A DNA stretch of 64,000 bases, from positions 99,737,639-99,801,638 of the forward strand of contig CM075653.1 in NCBI GenBank assembly GCA_037953625.1. Reading direction: 5' to 3'. The notes beneath the pieces are model-generated. The model made no database searches, had not been told where the DNA came from, and worked only from the letters and a program-made list of their open reading frames with translations. A program made the position numbers and the translations under genes. This DNA comes from Crotalaria pallida (Eukaryota > Streptophyta > Magnoliopsida > Fabales > Fabaceae). Shown here in pieces: positions 22,583-34,705 of the stretch; the stretch's first letter is position 1; every line of letters begins with the position of its first letter.

Positions 22583-23884
22583 TGATTTGGGTCTAATATA
22601 TAGTGTTTTGAGCATTTATTTGACTCCCTTTTACTATGTTTTTAGCTTGTTTCTCAAGTATTTTGTAGGATTTTTTGTTAATTCTTAGAAATAGTTCTTA
22701 GTTTTGAACCCTTTGAATGTTTTGATCCTTTTTGGGTATGTTTCAGGTACTTATGGAGCTTAAATGTAAAATATATTGATGGACTTGGATAGAGGATGAA
22801 AAGAGCTTCAAAACGGTCCAAGAACGGAGTAAAACGGAGTCCGGAGCAGTCTGTAGGGCCCAAAAGAGTCCGGGGCGCGCGTGCTGAAATTTTCCTGTAC
22901 AAAGCGTGCGCGCCCGGGGCGCCCGAACCCATGCGCCTGGGGCGCACGAAAGCTGCACAGGCCCGAAACAGGCCCGTTTTGATGCAGTTTGATGGGGATT
23001 CAATTGGGACTCAATGAGGGTTTGTTTTAGGCATTAAATACTAGGTTTTTCAGCAATTTTTGTAAGCTTTTAGAGAGAGGGAGATTACATAGTTTAGAGA
23101 GAGGCTTAGAAGAGGAGGAGATCCAAGGATTGAGAGATCAAGGCTTCTCCATGGTAATCATGTATTATTCTTCTATATCTTCTCTTGTTCTTCATTATTT
23201 AACATGTAACTAATACCCTTTGTTAGGAATTGGTGGATTTGTATGGATTAATTTATGTAGTTATTGAATTAATGTTTTTCCGTTTCTAAATCATGTGTTT
23301 GATTGTGATTTAATTGTTATGCATGAATCTGGCCAATTTATGTTTTGGATTTCTAATCCCCAAATTGAGAGGTTTAGGGTTTAGATAGGCCTTTCCAATC
23401 AAACAATATAATTAATCCAGGGGTAGAGATGCAATTGGATAATTATATAACTTTATTTAAATCCATTATTCATAATGATTATTCAATGAATTAATTACTT
23501 GAGAGATTGAGGGTTATGAAACTGAATAAGAAAAGGTAACTAAACATGAGAGATCCGATAGTTACTAAATTAGGGATTTGTTCATGATTTAGGGGAAGAC
23601 AATAATTCATAATTAGATAGATGAAACATACAATGAAACCACGTTCCTAACAATCCTTCTCTACCTGCTCACAACTTCTTTTAATTTTCAGCATTTAATT
23701 AGTTTTAGTTTTTACTCTCAAATCTATTTTTTAATCAAATCTGAATTTTAATTATAGGATTTACTTTTAGTTGCATTAAGGTAAAAGTAGAGTGAACATT
23801 CTCACAAATTCCCTGTGGGACGATATCTGGTCTTCCTGAGACTATATTACACGTTGACCCAGTACACTTGCTGGCATCTCAACA
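22583..23884 (+). repeat. 5' LTR of element G
   Basis: It runs from tgatttgggtctaatat to tctcaaca. A GC-rich segment near 22866-22950 (gggcgcgcg, cgcgcccggggcgcc) stands out in an AT-rich LTR. Confidence 0.9.
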
Positions 23885-25364
23885 AGTTTTTCTCGTGCGC
23901 CCTAGGCGCATGCGGTCGCGCGCCTCAGGCGCGCTTGGCTGTGAAAGACCCTGTTTGGGGGAATTTCACTCCTACTTGATTCTCCTTAGTTTCCAACTTC
24001 CCATTCTAGCCCCTGTACCTCACCAAAAATATTGTCCTGCTTTCTTAGGTAGTTTTGCATTTTTATTTTGTAGTTTTAGGCTAGATTAGTTTGCTTGAGG
24101 ACAAGCCAACATCTAAGTTTGGGGGAGGATATACAAAATAAAAATTTTTCAGATCTGAATTTTTCTCTCATATTTTTGGTATTGGTTTGTGTCCTTAGCA
24201 AGAGTAATTAATTTTTCTAACCTTAGGACTTTTTCTCTGATGATGCATGTACATACTTAGTTTAGGACTTAGACTCGTTGACTTTTGACTCTATTTGATT
24301 GAGCTGTAAATATGGTTGTGAACTGGTTATTTTGACAAATGCTTTCAGAACTTGTGATTAGTGAACTGACTTTAGCCCTGTGAGGTTTTGAGCCTTATAT
24401 TGAGGGGTATGAATTTTATTGAAATATTCTGATATTGAGACCCCTATTCTTTCATGAGTGTGTTTTCTTTGATGATTGTGCTCTAGAACTTGACATGTGA
24501 CCATTTCAAAATTGATGATTGATTGCATGCATGAAAATGATTAAGGCACCTAGGTTGTGTTTTTGAGGCCTTCAGAATGTTGCGTTGAAAATTGTTCCCT
24601 TAGTTGCCCACTTTGAGCCTAATGATATTATATGATTTTTCTTTGGTACCCTGCATTGATTGCATTAATTCTATTGTGAGTACCTTAGGAATTTTGGATG
24701 AGCAATTAAGTGGAATGTAATGCAAAAGAAAAAAAAAGTGAAAAGTGTTATGTGCCTACTCCTCTTCCAATGAAAAAAAAGTGATGTAAAAATCAAATAA
24801 AAGTGAAAAAGAAGAGAGTAGAGGAATTAAAATTGAAAAGTGAGAAGAATAATAAAGTTGTGAATTGAGTTGTGATTCATTGTAATACTACTAGTTGCTC
24901 ATTCATAATTTCTAAGGGAAATTTGCTTAGCATTTTAGCCCTTAGTTTTATCTCATCTTTCTTTTATCCCACCTAACACTTTAACCAGGCCCCATTACAA
25001 CCAATATTAAGACCTTTTGATTTTTGTGTGCAATCGATAATTTTAGTGGAGATGTTGGTCTATGGTCAAGCATATGGTAGCACTTTATCATTGATGAACT
25101 TGTGTGCTTAAATGAAATATTACCCTTATACACTTTTGAGAGAAACATTTGAGAGGTTGAGAGTGTTCACTAGTCCTGAGTTCTGATTGGGTTTGTTACT
25201 CTAACTAGTTTGTGATTGTGTAAATAGTTTGTGATAATATGTGTTGGAGTCATGAGTCGAAGTCTTAGATGAGGTGTATATATGTTGATTTAGGGAGTTT
25301 GTCTTTTGTTTAGAATTTTATTTTACTTTTGCCTGGGACATGCAAAATGCTAAGTTTGGGGGAG
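23885..25364 (+). other. Internal region of G, non-coding
   Basis: It starts agttttt as in H, but the tRNA primer site seen in H is deleted and a GC-rich run (cgccctaggcgcatgcgg) follows. No gene. It ends with the purine tract aagtttgggggag at 25352-25364. Confidence 0.75.
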
Positions 25365-26661
25365 TGATTTGGGTCTAATATATAGTGTTTCGAGCATTGA
25401 TTTGACTCCCTTTTACTATGTGTTTAGCTTGTTTCTCAAGTATTTTGTAGGATTTTTTGTTAATTCTTAGAAATAGTTCTTAGTTTTGAACCCTTTGAAC
25501 ATTTTGATCCTTTTTGGGTATGTTTCAGGTACTTATGGAGCTTAAATGCAAAATATATTGATGGACTTGGATAGAGGATGAAAAGAGCTTCGAAACGGTC
25601 CAAGAACGAAGTAAAACGGAGTCCGGAGCAGTCCGTAGCGCCCAAAACAGTCCGGGGTGCGCGTGCTGAAATTTTGCTGTACAGAGCTTGCGCGCCCAGG
25701 GCACCCGAACCCATGCGCCTGGGGTGCACGAACGCTGCACAGGCCCGAAACAGGCCCGTTTTGATGCAGTTTGATGGGGATTCAAATTGGACTCAATGAG
25801 GGTTTGTTTTAGGCATTAAATACTAGGTTTTTCAGCAGTTTTTGTAAGCTTTTAGAGAGGGAGATTACATAGTTTAGAGAGAGGTTTAGAAGAGTAGAAG
25901 ATTCAAGGATTGAGAGATCAAGGCTTCTCCATGGTAATCATGTATTATCCTTCTATTTCTTCTCTTGTTCTTCATTATTTAACATGTAACTAAAACCCTT
26001 TGTTAGGAATTGGTGAATTTGTATGGATTAATTTATGTAGTTATTGAATTAATGTTTTTCCGTTTCTAAATCATGTGTTTGATTGTGATTTAATTGTTAT
26101 GCATGAATCTGCCCAATTTATGTTTTGGATTTCTAATCCCCAAATTGAGAGATTTAGGGTTTAGATAGGCCTTTCCAATCAAACAATATAATTGATCCAG
26201 GGGTAGAGATACAATTGGGTAATTATATAACTTTTATGAAATCCATTGTTCTTAACTATTATTCAATGAATTAATCACTTGAGAGATTGGGGGTTATGAA
26301 TTGAATAAGAAACGGTAACTGAACATGAGAGATCTGATAGTTACTAATTTAGGGATTTGTTCATGATTTAGGGGAGAACAATAATTTATAATTAGATAAA
26401 CGAAACATACAATGAAACCACGTTCCTAACGATCCTTCTCTACCTGCTCACAACTTCTTTTAATTTTCAGCATTTAATTAGTTTTAGTTTTTAATCTCAA
26501 ATCTATTTTAATCAAATCTGAATTTTAATTATAGGATTTACTTTTAGTTGCATTAAGGTAAAAGTAGATTGAACATTCTCACAAACTCCCTGTGGGACGA
26601 TATCTGGTCTTCCTGAGACTGTATTACACGTTGACCCAGTACACTTGCTGGCATCTCAACA
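25365..26661 (+). repeat. 3' LTR of element G
   Basis: It is closely similar to 22583-23884, including the GC-rich segment at about 25650-25730. A handful of substitutions and small indels separate the two copies. Confidence 0.9.
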
Positions 26662-26666
26662 ATACT

Positions 26667-27550
26667 TAACAATTATACTCATTTAGCATTTAGTTGTAAT
26701 TACATACATTCAACACTTAGTTAGCATAATTCATTCCAGAAATTCAGTAAAACATATACAGAGAAATATATAACAATCAACAATCAACAGATAATCAAAT
26801 TAGTCAGTCGACATACTCAGGTATGTCTCAGAGTACAGTAAAATAAATCAGCTCCCTAGGATTCTTCACTTCCTATTTTAATGATATATAAAAAGAATTA
26901 GCATAAACATTATCGATAATTTAATAAAATCAACCAAAAACATAACAATCACCCCAATCAACTCTAATCAACTTTTTATTTAATACCCACAACCCAATCT
27001 AATTATTAAACCCAAATTCTATTATAAATTATAACTATCCCTAACTCAAAGTGTGGAAAAGAGACTCCCCTTACCCTAGCAATAACGACAGAGCCATATT
27101 TACATCCGCGACTTGCTCCAGGGTCAAGGTCAATAGCGTGTTGGATCTAAATAGGGACATACGATAAAACTAATTATAACATTAAAATATATATATCAAA
27201 TAAATTCATTTTGTCAAAATAATAAATATATATCATTATATAATAAAAATATATCACTTTTCCCTAAAACATATCTTGAAAATATAGGGGTAATAAAAAT
27301 ATTGACGGATCGTCAAATAAATTAGGTAGATGGATAGAGGGAGTTGAGGAGATTATATACCTAAGAAGGATCTGAGAATGAACGGTTGGATCTTGAGTTA
27401 TTGGACCGGGAAAAATTGAAATCCATGTTTCCTTCTCTGTCGTTCTGTTCTGCGGTTTCTTTCTTTTTCCCGTTCTTTTCTTTCTCTGTTTACTTCATTT
27501 CTTTCCTTCTATTGTTTTTTTTCTTTATCCCTTGGGTTGGTTGGGACTTA

Positions 27551-27598
<48 letters not shown>

Positions 27599-27799
27599 CT
27601 GGGGCGGTGAGTACATGGGCTGGGTTGGGTAGTTCTTAGGAAAATAAATATAATTTTTGAGTTTTACTTTTCAAACCCCATCCATTGCTCCTTGGCCCCC
27701 ATATGAGTTTCGGTTGACAAAGCTGCCCCTTGTGTTCCGCCTGTTAAGAGGTGGGAATCACTTCCGTTTTATGCAAGGCGGAATCAATTACATATAATT
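26667..27799 (+). other. E sequence upstream of its mobile-domain gene
   Basis: AT-rich and without a convincing gene. It includes a TA dinucleotide run at 27553-27596. From about 27740 a 'gcggaa' word appears repeatedly, as it does inside the first intron downstream. Confidence 0.5.
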
Positions 27800-27805
27800 C
27801 CCGCG

Positions 27806-27814
27806 TATATATAA
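27806..27814 (+). promoter_or_regulatory. TATA box of the mobile-domain gene in E
   Basis: The run tatatataa lies in a slightly GC-richer context and is followed by a CT-rich leader (27940-28190). This is typical of a plant promoter and 5' UTR. Confidence 0.5.
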
Positions 27815-28190
27815 GCAGAACATATCCGCTTGCAGCAAAGCGGAAATTAATGAGGTACTTCCGCTTTATACGAAGCGAAAGCCTTTATAATTTTCTAATA
27901 TGACAATATTACCCCTCCGTGCCTCACAACTCCCCCATTTCAAATCAAAAACGTTTCACTCTCCCTCTCCCACACAAGTCACAAACCGTTCCCCTCTCTC
28001 TCACAAACCCACCCTTTCCCCTCTCTCTCACAAACCATTTCTCATTCTCAAACTCACAAACCCTTTCTCTTCACCATCTCTCTTCACTGTGTTCGAACCC
28101 AAAGCAACCAAGGAAGTGATCGTGGTGTTCTCTCCATCGTGGTGTTCTCTCTTCATTGTGCCTTCTCCATTTTTCCATCATTGTGATCAT

Positions 28191-29047
28191 GTAAGTGTAT
28201 ACTTAAAGGCTCATTACTTGTTGTTGTTGCTGTTTATCCTGTTTTTGTTGGTTCTGTTCATGTTGTTTTCTTGTTGTTCGTCGTCGTGTTGTTGCTGTGG
28301 CCTGTTGATGAAGTAGTGTAGGGTTCGAAACTGCCTTGTATGAGGCGGAATCAATCCGCCATTAGAGGAGCGGATTGTATCCACCGTATTTAAAGCGGAA
28401 GTGTTCCGCCTAATGTAAGGCGGGTTGGTTTTTTGAGTTTGTTTATTTATAATAAGTAATATTGTTGAATAATAATATTAATAATGTTAATAATATTAAT
28501 TAATAATAATAATAATATTTTTAATCTGTTATGTATTAAACTAATAATATTAATAATAATAATAATAATAATATGGATTGGTAATTAGTAATAAATTAAT
28601 AATTAATAATTAGTAATAAATTAATCATATTAGTAATTAATAATTAGTAATAAATTCGAAAACGCCTTGTATGAGGCGGAATCAATCCGCCATTAGAGGA
28701 GCGGATTGTATCCGTCGTATTTAAGGCCGGAAGAGTTCGGCCTAATGTAAGGCGGGATGTGTTTTTGAGTTTGTTTAGTACTAATGTTGAATAATTATAT
28801 AATGATAATAATATTCATTAATAATAATAATTAATAACCAATAATATTTTTAATCTGTTATGCATTAAACTAATAATAATAATAATAACATGGATTAGTA
28901 ATAAATTAATGTTGATTAAAAATAATTTGTGTTCCCACCCTGTTCGTAGTTAGTTTTCTGTGCTTGACATCCGTAATAAATTATTTGTCATAGTTAATCG
29001 GTTAACAAAGTTTGAGAAATCCTTTGACGTCGTTTTATTGTTTTCAG
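28191..29047 (+). other. 5' UTR intron of the mobile-domain gene, with a duplicated segment
   Basis: The donor gtaagt at 28191 and the acceptor ttttcag ending at 29047, three bases before the start ATG, suggest a leader intron. Inside it a segment of about 120 bp (from 28324 and again from 28657) is repeated. Each copy contains the near-palindrome ggcggaatcaatccgcc and a second 'gcggaa...ttccgcc' pair. Long AT-rich runs lie between. Confidence 0.5.
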
Positions 29048-29049
29048 GC

Positions 29050-30118
29050 ATGGCTAGGACGAAGGATGCAGCGACCAGGGCAGCATGCAGCCGACGAGTA
29101 GCCGTCGGGTGCTATTCGTGCGGGGAGACACGTACCCAGCGCTTCCAACAAGAAGAAGCGAAAGGAAGATGCACTAGGTACGTCGACATCCCAGGCAGCA
29201 AGGGATGCAGATCTAGTGGCACCGGTAGGTCAGGACGAGGGTGTACCTCCACCTCCACCATCAGCAGGGCAGGAGGGTGCACCTCCACCACCACCACCAC
29301 CATCAGGAGACCATCAGTTACCACCACCGTCCTCACCGGGGCAGGAGGGTGGGGATCCACCACCACCACCACCGTCATCAGAGCCAACTAGTGCAGCTGC
29401 ATCAGAGCAGGGTGCAGAGCAGCGTGCATTGGCATCACCAGAGCAGTCGACGACACCGCAGATAGCATGTGCTGAGCAGCCTACAGCAACGGCTGGTACT
29501 GGGAGTTCATCTTATGATTCTGGCTCCGACGAGTCGTCGTCGTCGGACGAAGTGGTTGCTGAGCCAGCTGCATCGAGGCAGCCATCAGAGTCTGGGTCGT
29601 CATTTCATCTGTCGGAGGCATCTTCTGATGATGATTCTACGTCATCGGAAGAGCATGTGCAGGAGGGCCACCAGGAGCAGCCAGTGCAGGACCCAGATCA
29701 GGAGCCAGAACAGGTGCAGGCTGAGCAGCAGGAGCAGCAGGAGCAGCAGTACCTTGTACCAGATCCGCAGGATCAGACATTGTTGCAGTCATATTCATCT
29801 CACGTAGCCCATGAGATCTGGCAAGGTCGTGTAAGTATAATTATTAATATAGTAATTACTCAATAATTCGTACATTTAATTGACATTACTAATTCATTAT
29901 GTTGTAATGTTGTAATATTTCAGGAGCGTGGCATTCTAGGGCGATGTACTTCTCGCCGATGGGTGTTGGATACGCTTGAGCAGATGAACCAGCAGGTTAG
30001 AGAGATCATACAGCGGTCTGGGCTCGCATCCTTGGTGGGAGTGTCGTACGAGCAGGTGGACAAGCACTTGTTGTCCTCCGAACACTATGAAAATTTACAG
30101 GGACGCTCAAAATATTAA
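29050..30118 (+). pseudogene. Plant mobile domain (PMD/MAIN-like) gene fragment in E
   Basis: Exon 1 runs 29050-29830 from MARTKDAATR. One extra G near 29108 shifts the frame. After it come NKKKRK (nuclear-signal-like), long proline runs, Ser/Asp- and Gln/Glu-rich stretches, and HVAHEIWQGR. The intron 29831-29923 has gtaagt and tttcag ends and phase 0. Exon 2 (29924-30118) gives ERGIL, then VREIIQRSGLASLVGVSYEQVD and HLLSSE, resembling the start of the plant mobile domain (PF10536). It then ends abruptly near 30084 in unrelated sequence. The domain call is from memory of the family. Such genes are found both in transposons and as domesticated MAIN/MAIL genes. Confidence 0.6.
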
Positions 30119-30390
30119 GTTAAACATATTTTTCTAAAGAAACTATTTATAAAAATGCCTCTAAGGCTTGCCACTTGAGCTTCCTGTCAAAATGTTAATT
30201 AAACTAAATAAAAGTACTACTTTATTTTTGGAAAACGTATGGTAACAAATTTATACTTATTTTGACTAGAAAACATATTTCAAATATAATGATAAAATCA
30301 GAATTTTATTCCGAGACTCAAATCTTGAAAACATCATATTAAATCATTTAATTATTTTACTAGACGTATTAGAAATAACGGGATGTTACA
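30119..30390 (+). other. Right end of E, non-coding
   Basis: AT-rich and without a gene, ending at gggatgttaca. It shows no extended inverted similarity to the left end beyond the terminal seven bases. Confidence 0.55.
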
Positions 30391-31167
30391 GTACGCGTAT
30401 TGGAAAGCCCGTATGAAAATTTTTATTCAAGGAGTTGGATTAAAGATTTGGGATGCCGTCGTAAATGGTCCCTATGTTCCTACCTATGTGGTTAATGGTA
30501 ACACCGTCGAAAAGCCTATGGCTGAGTGGAAGGAGGAGGATGAACGTAGAGTCTAGTACGATTTGAAAGCGAAAAATATTATAACGTCTGCTTTAAGCTA
30601 TGATGAGTTTTTCAGGATATCTACGTGTGAGACTGCTCAACAAATGTGGGATACATTAGAAGTCACACATGAAGGTACGACTGAAGTGAAAAGGTCGAGA
30701 ATCAACACGCTGACTGGTGAATATTAGTTATTCAGAATGAAGGATGGAGAAACTATTCAAGAGATCCAAAAACGCTTCACGATGATTGTCAATCAGTTAA
30801 CAACATTGGGGAAGAAATTCACCAATGAGGATCTCATCAACAAGGTTCTAAGATGCTTGGGAAGAGAATGGCAACCCAAAGTGACGGCGATTGCTTAATC
30901 AAGGAATCTCTCAACCATGACGCTAGCAACTCTCTTCGAGAAGTTACAAGAGCATGAAAGTGAACTGAAAAGATTGGCTCAACACGAAGAGGAAAACAAA
31001 AAGGTCAAAAGTCTAGCATTCAAGGCTGAAGCTCCAGCAATAGAAAGTGACTCAGACAAAGAGCTGATCAACGATGAACACATGGGTTTGTTAGTCAAAA
31101 AGTTTGGGAAGTTTCTAAGGAAGAAAGACAACTTCAACTCTCATAACAGAAAGGACAACAACAAAGG
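30391..31167 (+). pseudogene. Element A Gag, middle part (UBN2)
   Basis: It reads YWKARMKIFIQGVGL, then TAQQMWDTLEVTHEGT and FTMIVNQLTTLGK, the UBN2 Gag domain of copia elements. Three in-frame stops are present: TAG at 30554, TAG at 30725 and TAA at 30896. Each is one change from a Gln or Glu codon. It ends at F, and the frame resumes after F in the register expected from F plus one TSD (3538 bases). Confidence 0.88.
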
Positions 31168-31770
31168 TGTGACACCCTTTCCTTTATCAAACAATAAAAT
31201 ATTATTTATGGACATTATTAGTTTGGATAAAGTAACTTTTATTAAAATCATGGAACAAATTAACGAATTCGGCTTCGTTCGCTTGATCAATAGAATATTG
31301 AAACAATTAATAATTTGCAAGACAATGTATAATTGTTAATTAAAAATTATTTTAGACTTCCATAATTATAAATATAGTGTTGCCTTGTTGTTCGCATAAA
31401 ATTATTTTCCAAATAATAACAGTCGCCGAATTCTCTTTTATCAAAATCAGAGTGCGCGGAAAGATAGTAGTACTCAAGGATCCATGTTGTAAATAAACAT
31501 CATATATATAGATATATCATCATCATGAAAAGGGATCCATAACTACAAAAGTCAGAAAGGTACAAGTAGGCATGTCCATAAACTGTAAATACATATAAAA
31601 GTCTGAAAATAAGACCTAAACTCTCAAACACTCTCAAAATATGTACAATATGTCACAACTCAAAAATAAGGAGTGTCTGAAAGCAGGTCAACTGGTCCTC
31701 CACACATCTGTCCGGTCCACTGCAGCAGCAAAGTCGGTCTGGGATCCCTACTAACTATACTATGCATGTC

Positions 31771-32319
31771 CTAGGAACCACTGGGTCCTCCTCGAGGTCT
31801 GGGAACCGGCTCGACTGGTACTCCCTCCTCCTCGCTCTCCCCCTCCTTGGGATCCTTCTCTATCCCATCCGACTGAGTGGCAGACCTATCAGTAGGTCCA
31901 AAAGTAGTAGCTGGTGTAGTCCCACCAGGTCCAGTCGGATAGGATGAAGGAACATCCTCATCGGTGAAAACTCTGTAGGCAGAGGGATGAGAACGAGTAG
32001 CAGGACGGAAACGAAAACTATGAAACCTACGTACAAGTCGAGCTGGTGGTGGTGGTCCTCTATAAACATAAAAAGTAGGGATGTGCATAGTATATATAAT
32101 AGGTATCCTAAACCTACGAGGGCGCACCCGAACGAGGGGGTTAGGGTGGAAGAGTGTGAACTCCACCTCACCCTCAAATGCCGCTCGGTGCTCCTCATAC
32201 GTCCATATCCCGCTAGGGATGGGCCTGATCTCTACGCATGCTAGGTAACCCCTATCAAGGGCACAGGGGTAAGCATATACATACACATAATCAAATAAGG
32301 CTGAGCAATAAATATGCAA
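31771..32319 (-). CDS. Unrecognised 182-codon ORF in solo LTR F
   Basis: It lies on the same strand as the LTR sense. The N-terminal half is rich in Tyr, Phe and Arg (YACVEIRPIPSGIW-like, then VRVRPRRFRIPIIY). The C-terminal half is Pro/Gly/Ser/Glu-rich and disordered (GESEEEGVPVEPVPRPRGG). I do not recognise it. It could be a captured exon or a chance open frame in a GC-richer part of the LTR. No start context or splice sites support it strongly. Confidence 0.3.
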   Translation of the reverse strand: MHIYCSALFDYVYVYAYPCALDRGYLACVEIRPIPSGIWTYEEHRAAFEGEVEFTLFHPNPLVRVRPRRFRIPIIYTMHIPTFYVYRGPPPPARLVRRFHSFRFRPATRSHPSAYRVFTDEDVPSSYPTGPGGTTPATTFGPTDRSATQSDGIEKDPKEGESEEEGVPVEPVPRPRGGPSGS

Positions 32320-32484
32320 AGTGAGCAGTTAACATTTTATAATCATATCAAATTTAATCACAATAATAAATCAATGATGATATGATGCATGATATCTCAC
32401 TCTTCTAAAATTCTCCAACTAATCTCTCAAATGGACGTCCTTTCATAACTTCTTTGTATTCCCAGAATACAAAAATATTACGTT

Positions 32485-32845
32485 ATCAAACGTATGGCGT
32501 ACTTGCTCGAAGGGATAAACAACGTCACTTTATCTAGTGATCGTCACGTCGCCAAAACGTAAAACTATCACTGTATTACATAGTCATCTAGACATAAGAC
32601 CCACAACGCCAACCTTGAAGTGGGGTCAAGCAAGCAGTAACTTTTGGCACTCCCAGAGGCCCTCCTCATGTTCCAAAAATAATTATCAAACGTATGGCGT
32701 ACTTGCTTGAAAGTGATAAACAACGTCACTTTATCTAGTGAACGTCACGTCGCCAAAACGTAAACTATCACTTGTATTACATAGTCATCTATACATAAGA
32801 CCCACAAAGTCAACCTTGAAGTGGGGTCAAGCAAGCAGTAATCCT
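32485..32845 (+). repeat. Direct repeat in F, two copies 200 bp apart
   Basis: The phrase tcaaacgtatggcgtacttg occurs at 32486 and 32686. It is followed in both copies by about 150 bp of near-identical sequence, through 'gaagtggggtcaagcaagcagtaa'. Confidence 0.88.
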
Positions 32846-33124
32846 TGAACATGACAAAAATAACGATGTATCCCCAACACCATGCATGAATGCATTAACA
32901 TATTCAATTTAAGATTAAATCCTCTTTAATCTTAATGTATGTCCAACATGGAATAATTTATTCACAAATATTCAAAGTAATTGATGTAATCTTATAATCT
33001 CATTAATTTCTTGGAACATGATTAGTCAACTTAAAAATTAATAATTTGGGTTAAAATAACTTGGTTAGATTTAGAAAAAATGAAATTTAAGTGTTCTGAC
33101 TAAAAATACTCAAGTATCTTACCA

Positions 33125-33390
33125 AAAGACTCGAGTAGTTCATACGTTTTCTGAAAAGTACAGTTTCAGATTTTCCAGAAATACTCGAGTAATTCATGAA
33201 TTACTCGAGTAGTTCATCATTCCAGAATACTCGAGTAGTTCATGCAAGACTCGAGTAGTTCATCACAATTTCAAATTGGTGGGTCAGACAATACTCTAGT
33301 CTCAGCTCAAACACTCGAGTACTGGTGCTACCAGACGCACTGGTGCACCACGAAATACTCGAGTATCGAGCCAAAGACTCGAGTATTCCA
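33125..33390 (+). repeat. Cluster of ctcgag palindromes in F
   Basis: About eight copies of actcgagta, with variants such as actcaagta and actctagt, lie in 270 bp, often followed by 'gttcat'. A few more occur at 34380-34445. The arrangement resembles the aatcgatt arrays of the copia LTRs but with another word. Confidence 0.85.
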
Positions 33391-34705
33391 TGACAGAACA
33401 ACACTGAAACTGATTTTTCACATACCAAATTCAATTCTAACCAATTTTAACCAAAACCAACATTCAACAGAGTTAAGTTTAAGTATATTAAACATGTTCC
33501 AACACAGAAATTACATCAAATTACACTGAATCAAAACTGAGCATTCATTATGCATAAAAAACATATTTTAACAACTCAACATGTCAATTTCAATTCTGAG
33601 CATCTTTAACACAAAAATAACTTGAATTTAGCTTGCATGCAACATATCAAACATGCTCCAACAAGTTTCAACACCCAGAATGGCCTCCAAGCCAATATCC
33701 TATTTCTAACTAAGCCCTTTAAGCCTCATGGTGGCTTCCTACACAAATTCATGAAATCAATCCTTATTCTAGTGAATGTATAGCTTCCCACTTACCTATA
33801 AGAGAACTGAAACTTGACAGAAATTCAACCTCCAAGCTAGTTTCCCCAAAATCCATTTGACAGCAACACCATTTTGAGTAGGGTCATAAGACCAAGGATT
33901 GTGATCATCAAATCATGTAAAATAATTGGGGAAAAAGATTAGAAACTGTTCTCTGCAACATGCATAAGAAAATGAAACTAAATTGAAGTCTCAAGAGTTC
34001 AAGAGCTTACCCAAATCAAAGACCCAAGTAAGCTTCCCGAACCACTTATCAATAAAGACCCCAATCTTTCGAGCTTCAATTCTCTTTGCACGCGAATCCT
34101 CAACCCACAAGCTTAGAGTCTTTACGAAGCTCAGGATGTAAGCTTCGTAACCGTGTATCACACTCAACCTAACACTCAAGAACAAATGAGAATCGTTGAA
34201 AATGAATTTGGAACCCTAAACCTCACAATTCCATCAACAAGAGTTCAAACTCGTGTTGATTGCCTTAAATAGACGATTACCTATAACATGCAGCTCACCA
34301 CGATATCCTTGAGGTGTTCCTGAAGTATGTGATTTCGTGTCGAGCTCGGGAATTAACGCGTTGATGACTCATCAAACGCACTAACTCGAGCAACACTACC
34401 CAGAATACTCGAGTATCGGACGAAATACTCGAAATACTCGAGTATTTCGACTAAAATTTGAAAAATGATTATTTTATTCCTTCTTCCCTCCAAAATCTTT
34501 CTAATATTGCACTAAGGTCGTACAGCAAGGACTAATATGCAAAAATCTAATTTTTGCATAGAAAATAATTTACAATTATTTTCCACCTATTTGCAATAAT
34601 TAGATACCTAATTTATTCAGGAATTTATAATAATAATTAATTATAAATTTATTTATAATTATCCGTTATTAATCCAAGATTAAAATTTTGGGGTGTTACA
34701 AAAGG

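Larger units (their letters stand above)
22583..26661 (+). mobile_element. Element G: small Athila-like deletion derivative nested in E
   Basis: Two LTRs of about 1.3 kb (22583-23884 and 25365-26661) flank only 1.5 kb of internal sequence. The 5-bp duplication atact is exact (22578-22582 and 26662-26666). The internal part matches the 3' internal part of H (about 42660-43984), with the same 'gcttgaggacaagccaacat...aagtttgggggagg' and poly-A/GAA-rich stretches. The primer site and both ORFs of H are missing. It is a non-autonomous deletion derivative. Confidence 0.9.
21829..30390 (+). mobile_element. Element E: long solo-LTR-like insertion in the gag of A
   Basis: It begins tgtaacaccccg and ends cgggatgttaca, with 5-bp flanks gtacc and gtacg (four of five match). 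Without nested G it is about 4.5 kb. TGTAACA...TGTTACA ends and 5-bp flanks suggest an LTR of a Del/Tekay-like gypsy family. I see no second LTR, primer site or pol, so a solo LTR is the simplest reading. A non-LTR origin cannot be excluded. It carries a TATA box, a spliced plant-mobile-domain gene fragment and two repeat arrays. Confidence 0.65.
31168..34700 (-). mobile_element. Element F: 3.5-kb solo LTR (Del/Tekay-like) in the gag of A
   Basis: It is flanked by an exact duplication aaagg (31163-31167 and 34701-34705). On the minus strand it starts tgtaacaccccaaaattttaa and ends gggtgtcaca. There is no internal region, and removal restores the gag frame, so a solo LTR is the best call. It contains an ORF on its sense (minus) strand, a 200-bp direct repeat and a cluster of tactcgagta palindromes. 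Confidence 0.8.

Noticed and set aside
27900..28316. 138-codon ORF of Ser, Pro, Leu and Cys
   Set aside because: Low-complexity CT-rich leader; the frame crosses a good splice donor at 28191 into an AT-rich intron.
29112..29387. Val-rich minus-strand ORF, and a His-rich plus-strand ORF at 29241-29465
   Set aside because: Both are other-frame readings of the proline-codon runs of the mobile-domain gene exon.
21829..30390. Element E as a Mutator-like DNA transposon
   Set aside because: Only seven terminal bases are inverted, there are no long TIRs, and the duplication is 5 bp, not 9.
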